Shown here piece after piece: positions 9,013 through 17,825 of a stretch of DNA of 64,000 nt. Source of the stretch: JANMCE01 sp963791625 (GTDB lineage: Bacteria; Actinomycetota; Acidimicrobiia; Acidimicrobiales; Ilumatobacteraceae). Each line of letters starts with the position of its first letter. Position 1 is the first letter of the stretch. A model generated the notes under the pieces. The model made no database searches. It was not told the origin of the DNA and saw nothing but the letters and a program-made list of their open reading frames with translations. The stretch is from NCBI GenBank assembly GCA_963791625.1, contig CAWBTA010000006.1, forward strand, positions 372,001 to 436,000. Direction: 5' to 3'. Made by a program: the position numbers and the translations under genes.

Positions 9013-10570
9013 CGTGGCGGAACATCTTTCGCCGCAACCGTACGATGTCGTTCTGATCGGCTCGGGCCTCTCGGCCACGTACACCACCATCCGCCTGCTC
9101 GAACGAGTACTCGCCACCGGGCAGGGCCAACGCCTAACTATCGCCACCGTCGAGCGCGCGAGCGAGTTCTACACCGGTATCCCCTACGGCGAACGATCGG
9201 GCACCAACGCACTGCTCATCACCTCGCTGAAAGAGTTCATCCCGTCGCCCGAACGGGAGCTGTTCACCAATTGGCTCACCGACAACCGGCACTGGATGCT
9301 CGAATCGTTCCGTGCCAACGGGGGAGCGCTCTCTGCTGAATGGCTCAAGGTCAACCACCACGCCATAGAGGCCGGCGAGTGGGAGGACCTCTACCTTCCC
9401 CGCTACCTCTTCGGGCTCTTCCTGCAAGAACGCGTCGGTACCCTCCTGGCCGAAGCCGTGCAACAGTCGCTCGCCACCCACGTTTGCATCAACGCCGAAG
9501 CCGTCGACGTCGTGCGGATGGACGGTCTCTATGAGATTTCGTTGTCCGCCGGTGCACCGATACTGCGGGCACGCTCGGTCGTGTTGGCGGTCGGCATGCC
9601 GGTGCCGCTGTCACAGTTCTCCACGCTCCCGGCCGACGCCGCGCCCACTGCGTGCCTTATCGATGATCCGTATCTGCCCACTGTGCTCGTCACCATGGAA
9701 CGGGTCCGCGAGCAGCTACGGCACGCGTCCGGCGGCACCGTGTTACTCATTGGTGCCAACGCCAGCACGATGGAGATGCTGTTCCGCTTCAACGATGATG
9801 CCGAGATCAACAGTCTTGTCACCAAGTTCTACGTTGCCTCACCGAAGGGTGCGCTTCCCGAGCGACTGGTAGACCCCGACCCATCTGTGCACTTCGTCGC
9901 TCGACATCTTGAGGCGCTCCTCGATGCGCCGGGCCTTTCGGCCAAGGGCGTCTACCAGGCTGCGTTGCAGGACATTGCCGAGGGTACCGAGCAGCAACTC
10001 ACCATCTCCGACACACTCACCCCGATCTTCCAGGCGATGGGCGCGGTCATCAAGCTGCTCAGCCGCGAAGAGAAGCTCGAGTTCGCGGGCGTGTGGGGAT
10101 CTGACCTTGGTCGATTCCAGCGGCGGGCCGGAACCGAATATTCCGACCTGGTCGAGTCCTTGCAACACGCCGGCCGCCTCGACGTTCTGGCGGCCCGCTT
10201 CGTGGGCCTTGGCTCCGTTGACGCCAGCGGCGTTTGTGTTCGCTACACCAAAGACACTGACATGGTGGTGCACGAGTACCCCACGCCGATGACCGTTATC
10301 GTGAACTGCAGTGGCTCGGGTTCGCTGAATGCGGCCGGTGCTGCGGGCATCGTCGAGAGCCTCGTCAAGCGTGGGTTGGTGCGGGTGAACGCTTCGGCCC
10401 GCGGTCTTGAGGTAGACGACACCCTGCAGGCCAACGAGAACCTCTACGTCGTCGGTCCGCTCATGTCGGGCAACGTCATTGCCGATGCACCGGTGTGGCA
10501 CATGGAGCACTGCGGCCGCATCATCTCTTACGGCGGCGTCCTCGCCAACATCCTGTTCGACCGGTTGTAG
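8999..10570 (+). CDS. FAD/NAD(P)-binding protein (COG4529-like)
   Basis: 523 residues from ATG 8999; GTG 9014, just after the preceding stop, is an equally plausible start. YDVVLIGSGLSATYTTIRLL is a dinucleotide-binding Rossmann motif. The second half has VLLIGANASTMEML and a C-terminal VVGPLMSGNVIADAPVWH that resembles the FAD-closing segment of the HI0933/COG4529 group of soluble flavoproteins. Overlap with a NeuD-like acyltransferase suggests a role in modifying a sugar or amino-acid intermediate, but no substrate can be assigned. The reading frame is complete. Confidence 0.6.
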   Translation: METTDVAEHLSPQPYDVVLIGSGLSATYTTIRLLERVLATGQGQRLTIATVERASEFYTGIPYGERSGTNALLITSLKEFIPSPERELFTNWLTDNRHWMLESFRANGGALSAEWLKVNHHAIEAGEWEDLYLPRYLFGLFLQERVGTLLAEAVQQSLATHVCINAEAVDVVRMDGLYEISLSAGAPILRARSVVLAVGMPVPLSQFSTLPADAAPTACLIDDPYLPTVLVTMERVREQLRHASGGTVLLIGANASTMEMLFRFNDDAEINSLVTKFYVASPKGALPERLVDPDPSVHFVARHLEALLDAPGLSAKGVYQAALQDIAEGTEQQLTISDTLTPIFQAMGAVIKLLSREEKLEFAGVWGSDLGRFQRRAGTEYSDLVESLQHAGRLDVLAARFVGLGSVDASGVCVRYTKDTDMVVHEYPTPMTVIVNCSGSGSLNAAGAAGIVESLVKRGLVRVNASARGLEVDDTLQANENLYVVGPLMSGNVIADAPVWHMEHCGRIISYGGVLANILFDRL

Positions 10571-10580
10571 CCTTGCGCTG

Positions 10581-10625
10581 CGCTGTCACGCCCCGCGGCC
10601 AGGGCGGCCGTGGGTGGTGACTGCG
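10581..10625. repeat. Left quasi-palindrome flanking the AbiEi/DUF559 gene
   Basis: A 45-bp imperfect hairpin (GTCACGCCCC...GGTGGTGAC around a GGCC-rich centre) lies between the convergent FAD-protein and DUF559 genes. Its reverse complement matches 11592-11636 at 37 of 45 positions (counted by eye), so the two are inverted copies. It may also act as a bidirectional terminator. Confidence 0.65.
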
Positions 10626-10626
10626 T

Positions 10627-11544
10627 TCAGGCGGCGAGGTCCATCGACAAGGCTCGGGCGAGTCGTTCAAGGACCCAGTCGGGCCGATATCGGACATCGT
10701 CATAGGTGAAGGTGAGTACCCGTCGACCGAGCAGCATGAGTTCGGTCTGGCGGGCGGCGTCGTGCTGAAGCTGCTGGCGAGTCGAGTGATACCCGAAACC
10801 ACTGACTTCCACGATCAAGCCTCCCGTGAACTCGAAATCGACGCGGGCCAGAACGGTTGATCCAGAGCGGTAGTTTCGCTGCACCGTCGGCCGGTCAAGT
10901 TTGCCGAGGCGCACCAAACGAAGAAACATTCGCTCAAGACGACTCTCCCCGCCGGTGTCGATCAGGGCATCCAGCAGGATACGTCCGCCGTTGATACCAC
11001 GACGATGCCGATCCACGACACGGGTTCGCAGCCGTTGCTCCGAAACCAACCGCAGACGAATCGCCGAATCGATCGCGTTCTCGATCTCTACCCTGTCGAA
11101 GTCGAACACTGGTCCGTCGAGGATAAGACGCTCGGCCCGTAGCACTCGAAGGCCCTCGATAGTGGTGGTGTCGAGCTGGCCGATCTCGAGCGCTGTCGAA
11201 CAGACGGTTCCCGATCGTGACGTGAGGTTGCGCGATCGACGGGGAACGAGGATCTCGACAACATCGGTCTGAAAACCGTCGAGACCATGAAGGCGCGCCG
11301 CTGACCGCCCGGCGATGACCCCGCACTCGCCCACATCGGCCAGGCCGGCCGCCAGTGACCGCTTCCACGTGGCTGGTGCTCCGGGCAGTGCGTAAGACCT
11401 CTCGCCGAGCTCAACGAGGCGGCCCGTCCGAACCCACTTCAGGCGGAGACTTGCATCGACACCCAGTTGGCCAAGTTCCGCACGAGAGACCACACCGTGG
11501 TTGGCGGCCGCCGCGGCCGCAATAGCGTCGAGTCGACCGCTCAT
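10627..11544 (-). CDS. AbiEi-like antitoxin domain fused to DUF559 (Vsr-like) endonuclease domain
   Basis: 305 residues from ATG 11544. The N-terminus (LDAIAAAAAANHGVVSRAEL, then ASLRLKWVRTGRLVEL) is the winged-helix AbiEi antitoxin domain, followed by a DUF559-type C-terminus: ARVDFEFTGGLIVEVSGFGY with the D/E...E core of PD-(D/E)XK/Vsr folds, and RRVLTFTYDDVRYRP. Such solitary two-domain proteins are common accessory genes in actinobacteria and their function is not established. The gene lies at a convergent junction and is bounded by inverted copies of a palindrome (10581-10625, 11592-11636). A decayed relative is at 61.3-62.0 kb. Confidence 0.75.
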   Translation of the reverse strand: MSGRLDAIAAAAAANHGVVSRAELGQLGVDASLRLKWVRTGRLVELGERSYALPGAPATWKRSLAAGLADVGECGVIAGRSAARLHGLDGFQTDVVEILVPRRSRNLTSRSGTVCSTALEIGQLDTTTIEGLRVLRAERLILDGPVFDFDRVEIENAIDSAIRLRLVSEQRLRTRVVDRHRRGINGGRILLDALIDTGGESRLERMFLRLVRLGKLDRPTVQRNYRSGSTVLARVDFEFTGGLIVEVSGFGYHSTRQQLQHDAARQTELMLLGRRVLTFTYDDVRYRPDWVLERLARALSMDLAA

Positions 11545-11591
11545 ACAGACCATCATGCCGAAGGGGTGTGTCACAGTTGCCGACAGCCTCA

Positions 11592-11636
11592 CGCAGTCAC
11601 GCCTCACTGCCGTCCTGGCCGCCGGCCGTGACTGCG
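11592..11636. repeat. Right quasi-palindrome flanking the AbiEi/DUF559 gene
   Basis: Arms CGCAGTCACG (11592-11601) and CGTGACTGCG (11627-11636) are perfect. The element is an inverted, 82% identical copy of 10581-10625. It lies upstream of the DUF559 gene, and the neighbouring sugar transferase has its own terminator at 11707-11737, so termination alone does not explain it. Confidence 0.65.
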
Positions 11637-11706
11637 TCGCCGGGTCCGACCAGCCGCCTGCCGTGACATCGTCCCCGGGCCGAAAAGCGGCGGGCCGTAA
11701 AACGAC

Positions 11707-11737
11707 GGAAGCCCCGAGGCTGAACCTCGGGGCTTCC
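11707..11737 (-). terminator. Rho-independent terminator of the sugar transferase gene
   Basis: A perfect 13-bp stem (GGAAGCCCCGAGG and its complement) with a 5-nt loop is followed on the minus strand by a short T-rich tract (GTCGTTTTAC). It lies 16 bp beyond the sugar transferase stop. Confidence 0.85.
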
Positions 11738-11753
11738 TCGTAACAGAACTTGG

Positions 11754-12440
11754 TTAGGCGACTTGGCGCTGGGCTTCGTGCTGCTCGATGTCGTTGCCCA
11801 TGAACTCATGGCCGGTGGCGATGCCCTCGGCGGAGACGCCGTCGGCCTTCAGCACTTTGCCAACGGTGCGCACGATGATGCGGAGATCGGTACCGAACGA
11901 CCATTGCTCGACATAGTTGGTATCGAGCGCCAAACGCTTCGACCAGGACAGGTTGTTGCGGCCATTGATCTGGGCGAGGCCGGTGAGGCCGGGACGCACT
12001 TCAAGGCGCACCCGCTGGGATGCCGAGTAGCGGTTGATGTAGAGCGAGGGGAGCGGGCGGGGCCCAACGATGCTCATGTCACCGCGCACGATGTTGAACA
12101 GCTGAGGCAGCTCGTCAAGGCTGAGCCGACGGATCAGGCGACCCACCTTGGTGAGGCGCTGCTCATCGGAAAGCAAGGTCCCCTGTGCATCGCACGCGTT
12201 CGTCATGGTGCGGAACTTCCAGACGAGGAAGTCTTCGGCGTGCAGACCGGCTCGGTAGGAGCGGTGGAACAACGGCCGACCGAACGAAACGGCCACTACA
12301 AGTGCGGTGAGCAGCACGAGCGGTGAGAGAATAATGAGGGCGGACCCGGCTACAACTATGTCGAAGATCCTCTTTGATCGTGACGCCAGAGCTGCTCTCT
12401 CAGGGTAAACCTGAGACGTCATGGGCATCGTGAGAGTCAT
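11754..12440 (-). CDS. Undecaprenyl-phosphate sugar phosphotransferase (bacterial sugar transferase)
   Basis: 228 residues, the short WcaJ/PglC-type core with one N-terminal membrane (re-entrant) helix (about 25-48, IVVAGSALIILSPLVLLTAL). Diagnostic motifs are FLVWKFRTM, SLDELPQLFNIVRGDMS, VGPRPL and RPGLTGLAQINGR, with the catalytic Asp-Glu pair in LDELPQL. It transfers a sugar-1-phosphate from a nucleotide sugar to undecaprenyl phosphate, the first step of polysaccharide assembly at the inner face of the membrane. It is monocistronic with a strong terminator at 11707-11737. The sugar specificity cannot be read. Confidence 0.92.
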   Translation of the reverse strand: MTLTMPMTSQVYPERAALASRSKRIFDIVVAGSALIILSPLVLLTALVVAVSFGRPLFHRSYRAGLHAEDFLVWKFRTMTNACDAQGTLLSDEQRLTKVGRLIRRLSLDELPQLFNIVRGDMSIVGPRPLPSLYINRYSASQRVRLEVRPGLTGLAQINGRNNLSWSKRLALDTNYVEQWSFGTDLRIIVRTVGKVLKADGVSAEGIATGHEFMGNDIEQHEAQRQVA

Positions 12441-12588
12441 CGTAAGTTGCGCCTTTCCAAGAAGGGTGTCCGACGGGGGGCGTCGAAGAGTTACTTGGCT
12501 GTCGCTTACGTTATTTGACCGTGCCCTGACGATACATGGGCGAAAAGAATCAAAGTTTCACGGTTCAGTCACAGAAGGCGTACGAATG

Positions 12589-14124
12589 TCACATTCGTTC
12601 GGGACGAAGAGTGGGAAACAGGATGACTTCCTTGATGCTCGGCACGCCGGTTAACAGCATCGCGACACGATCCATGCCGATGCCCAGGCCACCCGTGGGC
12701 GGAAGCCCGTATTCGAGGGCCCGCAGGTAGTCTTCGTCCACGGTGCCCGCCTCCGCGTCGCCTGCTTCCTTGGCTGTCTGCTCGTCTTCAAACCGGGCCC
12801 GCTGCACTACGGGGTCGTTCAATTCCGAGTAGCCGTTGGCCAGTTCACGTGAGGCGACGAACAGTTCGAAGCGCTCGGTGAGCCACGGATCGCTTCGGTC
12901 AGCGCGAGCCAGCGGTGAGATCTCCACCGGGTGACCGGTGACGAATGTGGGCGCGACCAGATCGGCCTCGGCCACCTCCTCGAACAGGGCCTCCACGAGC
13001 TTGCCGGTGCCCCAGAACGGCGCCGGCTTGACTCCGTGCTCGCTGGCGATTTTGCGCAACTCATCGATTGGCATCGAGGGATGCACAGGACGCCCAATTT
13101 TCTCCTCGATCAGGTCCACCATACGAGCCTTTCGCCACGGAGTAGACAGGTCGTGCGGAGTGCCATTTATGTCGACCGTTGTGTGCCCGAGCGTGTCCCG
13201 AGCAGAGGTCACGATGAGTTCCTCGGTGAGGTCCATGATCTCGGTGTAGTCAACGAACGCCTGGTAGAGCTCCATCATGGTGAACTCGGGGTTATGGCGG
13301 GTGCTGATGCCTTCGTTGCGGAAGATCCGCCCGATCTCGAACACCCGCTCCATGCCACCGACGATCAACCGCTTCAGGTGTAGTTCGAGTGCGATGCGCA
13401 GATACAGCGTCATGTCGAGCGTGTTGTGATGGGTGATGAACGGGCGGGCGTGAGCGCCCCCCGGCTCCACATGTAGCACCGGTGTTTCCACCTCGATGAA
13501 GCCCTTGGCGGCCAGGGTGCGACGGAACGATGAGATCATGCCGTGGCGCACCTCGAACGCACGACGCGCGTCTTCGTTCACGATGAGGTCGGCGTACCGC
13601 TGCCGAAAGCGCGTGTCGGTATCGGTCAGCCCCTTCCACTTGTCAGGCAGCGGGCGCACCGCCTTCGACAACAGCTCGAATCCGTCGACCTTCACGGAGA
13701 GCTCGCCGGTCTTGGTGGACATCAACAAACCCGTTGCGCCGATCCAGTCGCCGAGGTCGAGATCCTTGAACCGACCGAACGGCTCGTCACCAAGCACACC
13801 CTTCGAGACGAACAGTTGGATCTCACCGGAGCGATCCTTCATCTGAGCGAAGATCAGCTTGCCGGTGTCACGACGCAGCATCATGCGCCCCGCCACCGAC
13901 ACCCGTACCTCGGTCTCACTGCCGGCAACGAGTGTTCCGTGCTCGGCGCGGATTTCGGCCAGCGTGGCCGAACGGTCGAAGCGATGCGGATATGGATTGG
14001 TGCCGGCGGCTTCGAGTGCACTCAATTTGGCGTAGCGCAGCGCCTTTTCCTCGGCCAGCTTCGAGTGTTGGGCCGCCTCATCTTCAACGGTCGGAGTGGG
14101 GTCGGGGGTCTCTTGGTCGGCCAT
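12589..14124 (-). CDS. lysS: Lysyl-tRNA synthetase, class II
   Basis: 511 residues from ATG 14124 (start MADQETPD; an ATG at 14187 would overlap the divergent gene's region). An OB-fold anticodon-binding domain (about 55-160, VRVSVAGRMMLRRDTGKL) precedes the class II core: motif 1 near FIEVETPVLHVEPGGAHARP, motif 2 FEIGRIFRNEGISTRHNPEF, and motif 3 GLPPTGGLGIGMDRVAML. It charges tRNA-Lys in the cytoplasm. It is intact and of normal length. The divergent neighbour starts at 14199, leaving a 74-bp shared promoter region. Confidence 0.96.
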   Translation of the reverse strand: MADQETPDPTPTVEDEAAQHSKLAEEKALRYAKLSALEAAGTNPYPHRFDRSATLAEIRAEHGTLVAGSETEVRVSVAGRMMLRRDTGKLIFAQMKDRSGEIQLFVSKGVLGDEPFGRFKDLDLGDWIGATGLLMSTKTGELSVKVDGFELLSKAVRPLPDKWKGLTDTDTRFRQRYADLIVNEDARRAFEVRHGMISSFRRTLAAKGFIEVETPVLHVEPGGAHARPFITHHNTLDMTLYLRIALELHLKRLIVGGMERVFEIGRIFRNEGISTRHNPEFTMMELYQAFVDYTEIMDLTEELIVTSARDTLGHTTVDINGTPHDLSTPWRKARMVDLIEEKIGRPVHPSMPIDELRKIASEHGVKPAPFWGTGKLVEALFEEVAEADLVAPTFVTGHPVEISPLARADRSDPWLTERFELFVASRELANGYSELNDPVVQRARFEDEQTAKEAGDAEAGTVDEDYLRALEYGLPPTGGLGIGMDRVAMLLTGVPSIKEVILFPTLRPERM

Positions 14125-14186
14125 AACGGGAGCCGACGCTAGCGGGCCGCACCCTGGCGCTTCATGTCCTTTCGTTGGCGATGCCA

Positions 14187-14192
14187 TACGCT
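14187..14192 (+). promoter_or_regulatory. -10 element of lpdA, leaderless
   Basis: TACGCT fits TANNNT and ends 6 nt before GTG 14199. The GTG start also gives the shortest normal N-terminus (SLRFVIIGGG), so promoter and start support each other. Confidence 0.45.
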
Positions 14193-14198
14193 TCTGCT

Positions 14199-15566
14199 GT
14201 GTCTTTGCGATTTGTCATCATCGGTGGTGGTCCGGCCGGCAACATGGCGGCCACTCACGCGGCCCGTTTGGGGGCCCAGGTCACCATGGTCGAGCGTGAC
14301 ATCGTGGGTGGCGCGGCGCACCTGTGGGACTGCATTCCATCCAAAACGATGATCGCTACTGGTGGTGCGCTCAGCTTCAGCCGACGGCTCGGCGGCATGG
14401 GCCTGGCCGATGACGAGAGCGCGCACATCGACATGGAGAGCTTGAAGACGCGCGTCGACAGCATCGTCAACAAACTGTCGTCATCCACCGTGCGGCTGCT
14501 TGAGAGCCAGAAGGTACGCATGATGAAGGGGACGGCGCGCATGGTCGGCCCGCACGAGGTGGAAGTGACCGAGGTCGACGGCACCGTGAGCCGACTGCCC
14601 GCTGATGCCGTGCTCATCTCCACCGGGAGTCGCCCTCGCATCCCTGACTTCTGCCAGCCCGACGGTGACCGGATCCTGGTGACCCGTGACTGCTACCCGC
14701 CCAAGGTTCTGCCCGAGCACCTCGTCGTCATCGGCTCCGGCGTAACGGGCGTGGAGTTCGTGCATATGTTCACCTCACTCGGGTCGAAAGTGACGCTCGT
14801 CGTCAGCCGCCAACAGGTGTTACCGAACAAAGATCCCGAAGTTGCCGCCGCACTCGAATCCGAGTTCCTGGCCCGGGGTGTCACGCTGTTGAAGGGTGCA
14901 AAGGCCAAGGCGATTGAGCTGGATGGCGACGGCGTTCTCGTGCAGTGTGATGACGGGCGTGTCGTGCGCGGCAGTCACGCGCTGTTGGCCATTGGCTCGG
15001 TGCCGAACAGCGAAATGCTCAACCTGGAAGCGGCGGGAGTAGAGGCCGACAAGTGGGGTTACATCCCGATCGGCCACCATTGCCAGAGCAACGTGTCGCA
15101 CATCTATGCAGCTGGCGATGTCAGCGGGAAGCTGCCGCTGTCGTCGGTGGCATCCATGCAGGGCCGCAAGGTGGCCGAGCACGTCATGGGCCTGCACACC
15201 ATCGAGCATCGCCACCTCGATTACGACAAGGCCGCGTCGGCCATCTTCACCGAGCCCGAGATCGCCGATGTCGGTTTGGCCGAGGCCGAAGCGTTTGCCG
15301 AGGGACGCAAGATCCGCACCACCAAACTGCCTTTCTCGGCGTCCCCGAAGGCGCTCATCAACAACGACTCGCGCGGCTTCGTGAAGATCCTGTCCGATCC
15401 CGCTACCGGTGTGGTCCTGGGTGGCTCCATCGTTGGTCGGCATGCGGCCGAACTGATCAGCGTGATCGCGCTGGCGTGTACCGCCAACCTGCGGGTGCCC
15501 GATGTGTTGGAGAGTTTGCTGGTGCACCCGACCCTCTCTGAGGCCCTCGCTGAGGCGGCTGAGTAG
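14199..15566 (+). CDS. lpdA: LpdA-like NAD(P)H:quinone reductase / transhydrogenase-type flavoprotein
   Basis: 455 residues from GTG 14199 (ATG 14181 is possible). FAD motif VIIGGGPAGNMAATHA at the start; NAD(P)-binding VVIGSGVTGVEFVHMF in the middle; FAD-closing IYAAGDVSGKLPLSSVA; and a dimerisation domain ending LLVHPTLSEAL. The redox centre reads GGAAHLWDCIPSK: only the second Cys of the CxxxxC pair remains. This is the known signature of the mycobacterial LpdA group, which lacks lipoamide dehydrogenase activity and reduces quinones. The His of the C-terminal HxxxxE dyad is present. Role: cytoplasmic redox balance. Confidence 0.85.
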   Translation: MSLRFVIIGGGPAGNMAATHAARLGAQVTMVERDIVGGAAHLWDCIPSKTMIATGGALSFSRRLGGMGLADDESAHIDMESLKTRVDSIVNKLSSSTVRLLESQKVRMMKGTARMVGPHEVEVTEVDGTVSRLPADAVLISTGSRPRIPDFCQPDGDRILVTRDCYPPKVLPEHLVVIGSGVTGVEFVHMFTSLGSKVTLVVSRQQVLPNKDPEVAAALESEFLARGVTLLKGAKAKAIELDGDGVLVQCDDGRVVRGSHALLAIGSVPNSEMLNLEAAGVEADKWGYIPIGHHCQSNVSHIYAAGDVSGKLPLSSVASMQGRKVAEHVMGLHTIEHRHLDYDKAASAIFTEPEIADVGLAEAEAFAEGRKIRTTKLPFSASPKALINNDSRGFVKILSDPATGVVLGGSIVGRHAAELISVIALACTANLRVPDVLESLLVHPTLSEALAEAAE

Positions 15567-15820
15567 CCCACCCTCACGTTGGCGTCGAGGGTCCGAATTT
15601 CTGCGTTTCGTCGGCCATTTGTTGTTTTCCCTTCACCCACCGTGGGGAGAATAGGTCGGCCCTGTTGCGCCGACCGTCGCTGAAGCAAGGCCGCAAAACG
15701 CCTACTGGGTGGGCGTGAGAGGGCGGACGGTGAAGTCGCGGTCCGTGTCATTTTCTGTACTAAGGCCACTAGGTGTGGTTGTTGACCCACATGAGGTAAA
15801 GGGATTCTCAAAATCCGGTC
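15567..15820. other. Intergenic region without a recognised gene
   Basis: This stretch precedes a surface-protein leader. A 7-bp stem GGTCGGC/GCCGACC around 15655-15676 could terminate lpdA, but no T-tract follows. No open frame with family features was found on either strand. Confidence 0.4.
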
Positions 15821-15923
15821 CGAATCGCCTATGTGGCGGCTCGACCGCCTGGTGCAAGATCGCTCGGTATCCAATTTCGACGTCGTGCGCAGGTTCGTCG
15901 TTCACCCTAAAGAGGAGTTTTAC
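15821..15923 (+). promoter_or_regulatory. Conserved leader copy A, upstream of a surface-protein gene
   Basis: The 103-nt region before ATG 15924 matches the 100-nt region before ATG 17826 in ordered blocks: CGAAYCGCCTATG, AAGATCGC, TTCGRCGTCGYGCG and a TCACCCTWAMAGAGGAG ribosome-binding site. Spacing between blocks is preserved. It is probably a shared promoter or 5' UTR element duplicated with the genes. Confidence 0.5.
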
Positions 15924-17597
15924 ATGCGTTTCAAAAAGCGAGCGGTTCTCCTGGCCGCGCTTGCCGTCACGGCCGTCGGCGCCGCCACGGTCACCCAGCC
16001 CGCCAGCGCCCGGCCGCAGTACCCGATCGGCAGCAGCGACGATTCAGTCGATCGATGGCTACACCCTCTTCACCAAGCTCACGGCAAGCAACGCCACGTG
16101 CGACAACGGGACCACCAAGGCGTGGTCGGTTACCTGGTCATTCGCCGGTACCGCTCAGTCGCCTGAGTTCGAGACCAAGATCGTCAGCGTTTCTCAGACG
16201 TTCCCAGATGTGGTTGTCAACGATGTCCAGCCACTCGCCGTTGGTCGGGAGATCAAGCAGCCTGCCGCCTATCCGCAACCGTCCGCCTACCGGGACAACC
16301 GGTTTACCACTCGGGCCAGCTATACCGGTCTCGCCGATCAGTCCCTGACGGTCGGCTTTAAGAACACGGTCTTTTCCGCCCAAGGCTCGACCATCGGTGA
16401 GGACAGCGTTGCCACGCTCTCTGGCCTGACGGCCGTGAAGAGCCCCTGCAACGCCGACGTTGATCTGCCCAGGTGTTGTCGGGTTCGAGCGTTTTCACGC
16501 CGCTGCCGCCTGTTCGCATCCTCGACTCTCGCAACACGGGAAAGTTTGCTGATAAAGAGACGCGTCCGCTCAAGATCTTTGGCAATGGCGGGGTGCCTAC
16601 GGCGGGAGTCTCTGCGGTAGTTCTCAACGTGACGGCCACCGAGGCTACAAATGCAGGGTTCGTGACAGTGTGGCCAGGCGGAGGAAGCGTGCCGGCCATC
16701 TCCAACATCAACGTCGTGCAGGGCCAGACGGTCCCGAACCTTGTCACGGTTCAAGTTGGCAGCAATGGCTTCATCTCGATCTTCAGTGACGGCGGAACCC
16801 ACGTGCTGGTCGACGTGATGGGTTACTACAGTTCGACGGACAAATCGGAACACGCCGGCCGCTACCAAGCGGTCAAGCTCGATCGAGCTATTGATACGCG
16901 CGGTGGGGGGGCTCCCGGGCCCCAGACGTCAGTGAACGTGCCGATCGCAGGCAAGTTCGGTGTTCCTCTCGGCGCAACTGCGGCCGTGCTGAACGTCACC
17001 GTCACTAGCGTGAAGCAGGGTGGATTCACCACGGTGTACCCCGGGGGTACAGCGTGACCCATCACCTCGAACCTCAACAGCGCTGGTGAGGACCGCGCCA
17101 ATCAGGCAATTGTGAAGCTCGGACTGGATGGGTCGGTCGACGTCTTCAGCGAGAATGGCAGCGACATCATCGTTGACGTCGCCGGTTACTTCACCGGCGA
17201 CAGCGCGCCGTTGTCCCGCTCGGGTCTCTTCATTCCGATTGTGCCACTGCGCGTGCTCAACACCCGTGACGGCCTGAACTACGACTTGACCACGCAGGGT
17301 AAGCCTGGTGCAAACAGCACCACCTATGCCCGAGTCGGCGAAAGCGGCGGCATTGACACGGGCTTTGCGGGTTCGGTGGTGACGAACGTGACGGCAGTGG
17401 ATGCAAGTAACGCAGGATTCGTCACGGTATACGTGAGCGGGTCCAAGCTGCCCGGCACCTCCAGTCTGAACCCGGCCAAGGGAGAAACGGTGCCGAACCA
17501 CACGACCACCGCCCTCGGTACCTCGGGTGACATTGCTATCAATACCACCGCCGGAGCCCACTTCATTGTCGACGCCTTTGGTTGGTACACGGCGTAA
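15924..17597 (+). pseudogene. Secreted surface protein with beta-repeat domains, broken by three lesions
   Basis: ATG 15924, after AGAGGAG, starts a signal peptide (MRFKKRAVLLAALAVTAVGA, ending PASA). The mature domain shifts frame at about 16041 (IDGYTLFTKLTASNATCDNG) and again near 16461, after which come C-terminal repeats with RILDSRNTGKF, VVLNVTATEATNAGFVTVWP and VLVDVMGYY. An in-frame TGA at 17055-17057 interrupts the second repeat; the third repeat then runs to the stop at 17595-17597. The N-terminal domain is paralogous to that of the next gene. If the reads are right, the protein is lost. Confidence 0.8.
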
Positions 17598-17624
17598 GGA
17601 ACACTGTCTCTGCGTTCAGAATGA

Positions 17625-17650
17625 GGGACGGTGGCTTCGGCTGCCGTCCC
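17625..17650 (+). terminator. Terminator with UUCG tetraloop
   Basis: An 11-bp stem beginning GGGACGG and closing CCGTCCC encloses TTCG and is followed by TTTCGTCTT. It lies 28 bp after the repeat-protein stop. A near copy follows the next gene (18596-18615). Confidence 0.85.
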
Positions 17651-17725
17651 TTTCGTCTTGCGGGGTCATTTCGCGATGAGTGGTCGGTCAATCACCAACT
17701 GTTAGCGAAAGGTCAGCATTTGATG

Positions 17726-17825
17726 CGAACCGCCTATGGGTACCACACACCGTGTCGAGAAAGATCGCGCTAGTCAGTTTTTCGGCGTCGCGCGGATCGC
17801 CGGTCACCCTTACAGAGGAGCACAA
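17726..17825 (+). promoter_or_regulatory. Conserved leader copy B, upstream of the LPSTG surface protein
   Basis: The same ordered blocks as leader copy A (15821-15923) precede ATG 17826, including CGAACCGCCTATG, AAGATCGC and the ACAGAGGAG ribosome-binding site. Conserved order and length argue for a functional leader rather than chance. Confidence 0.5.
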
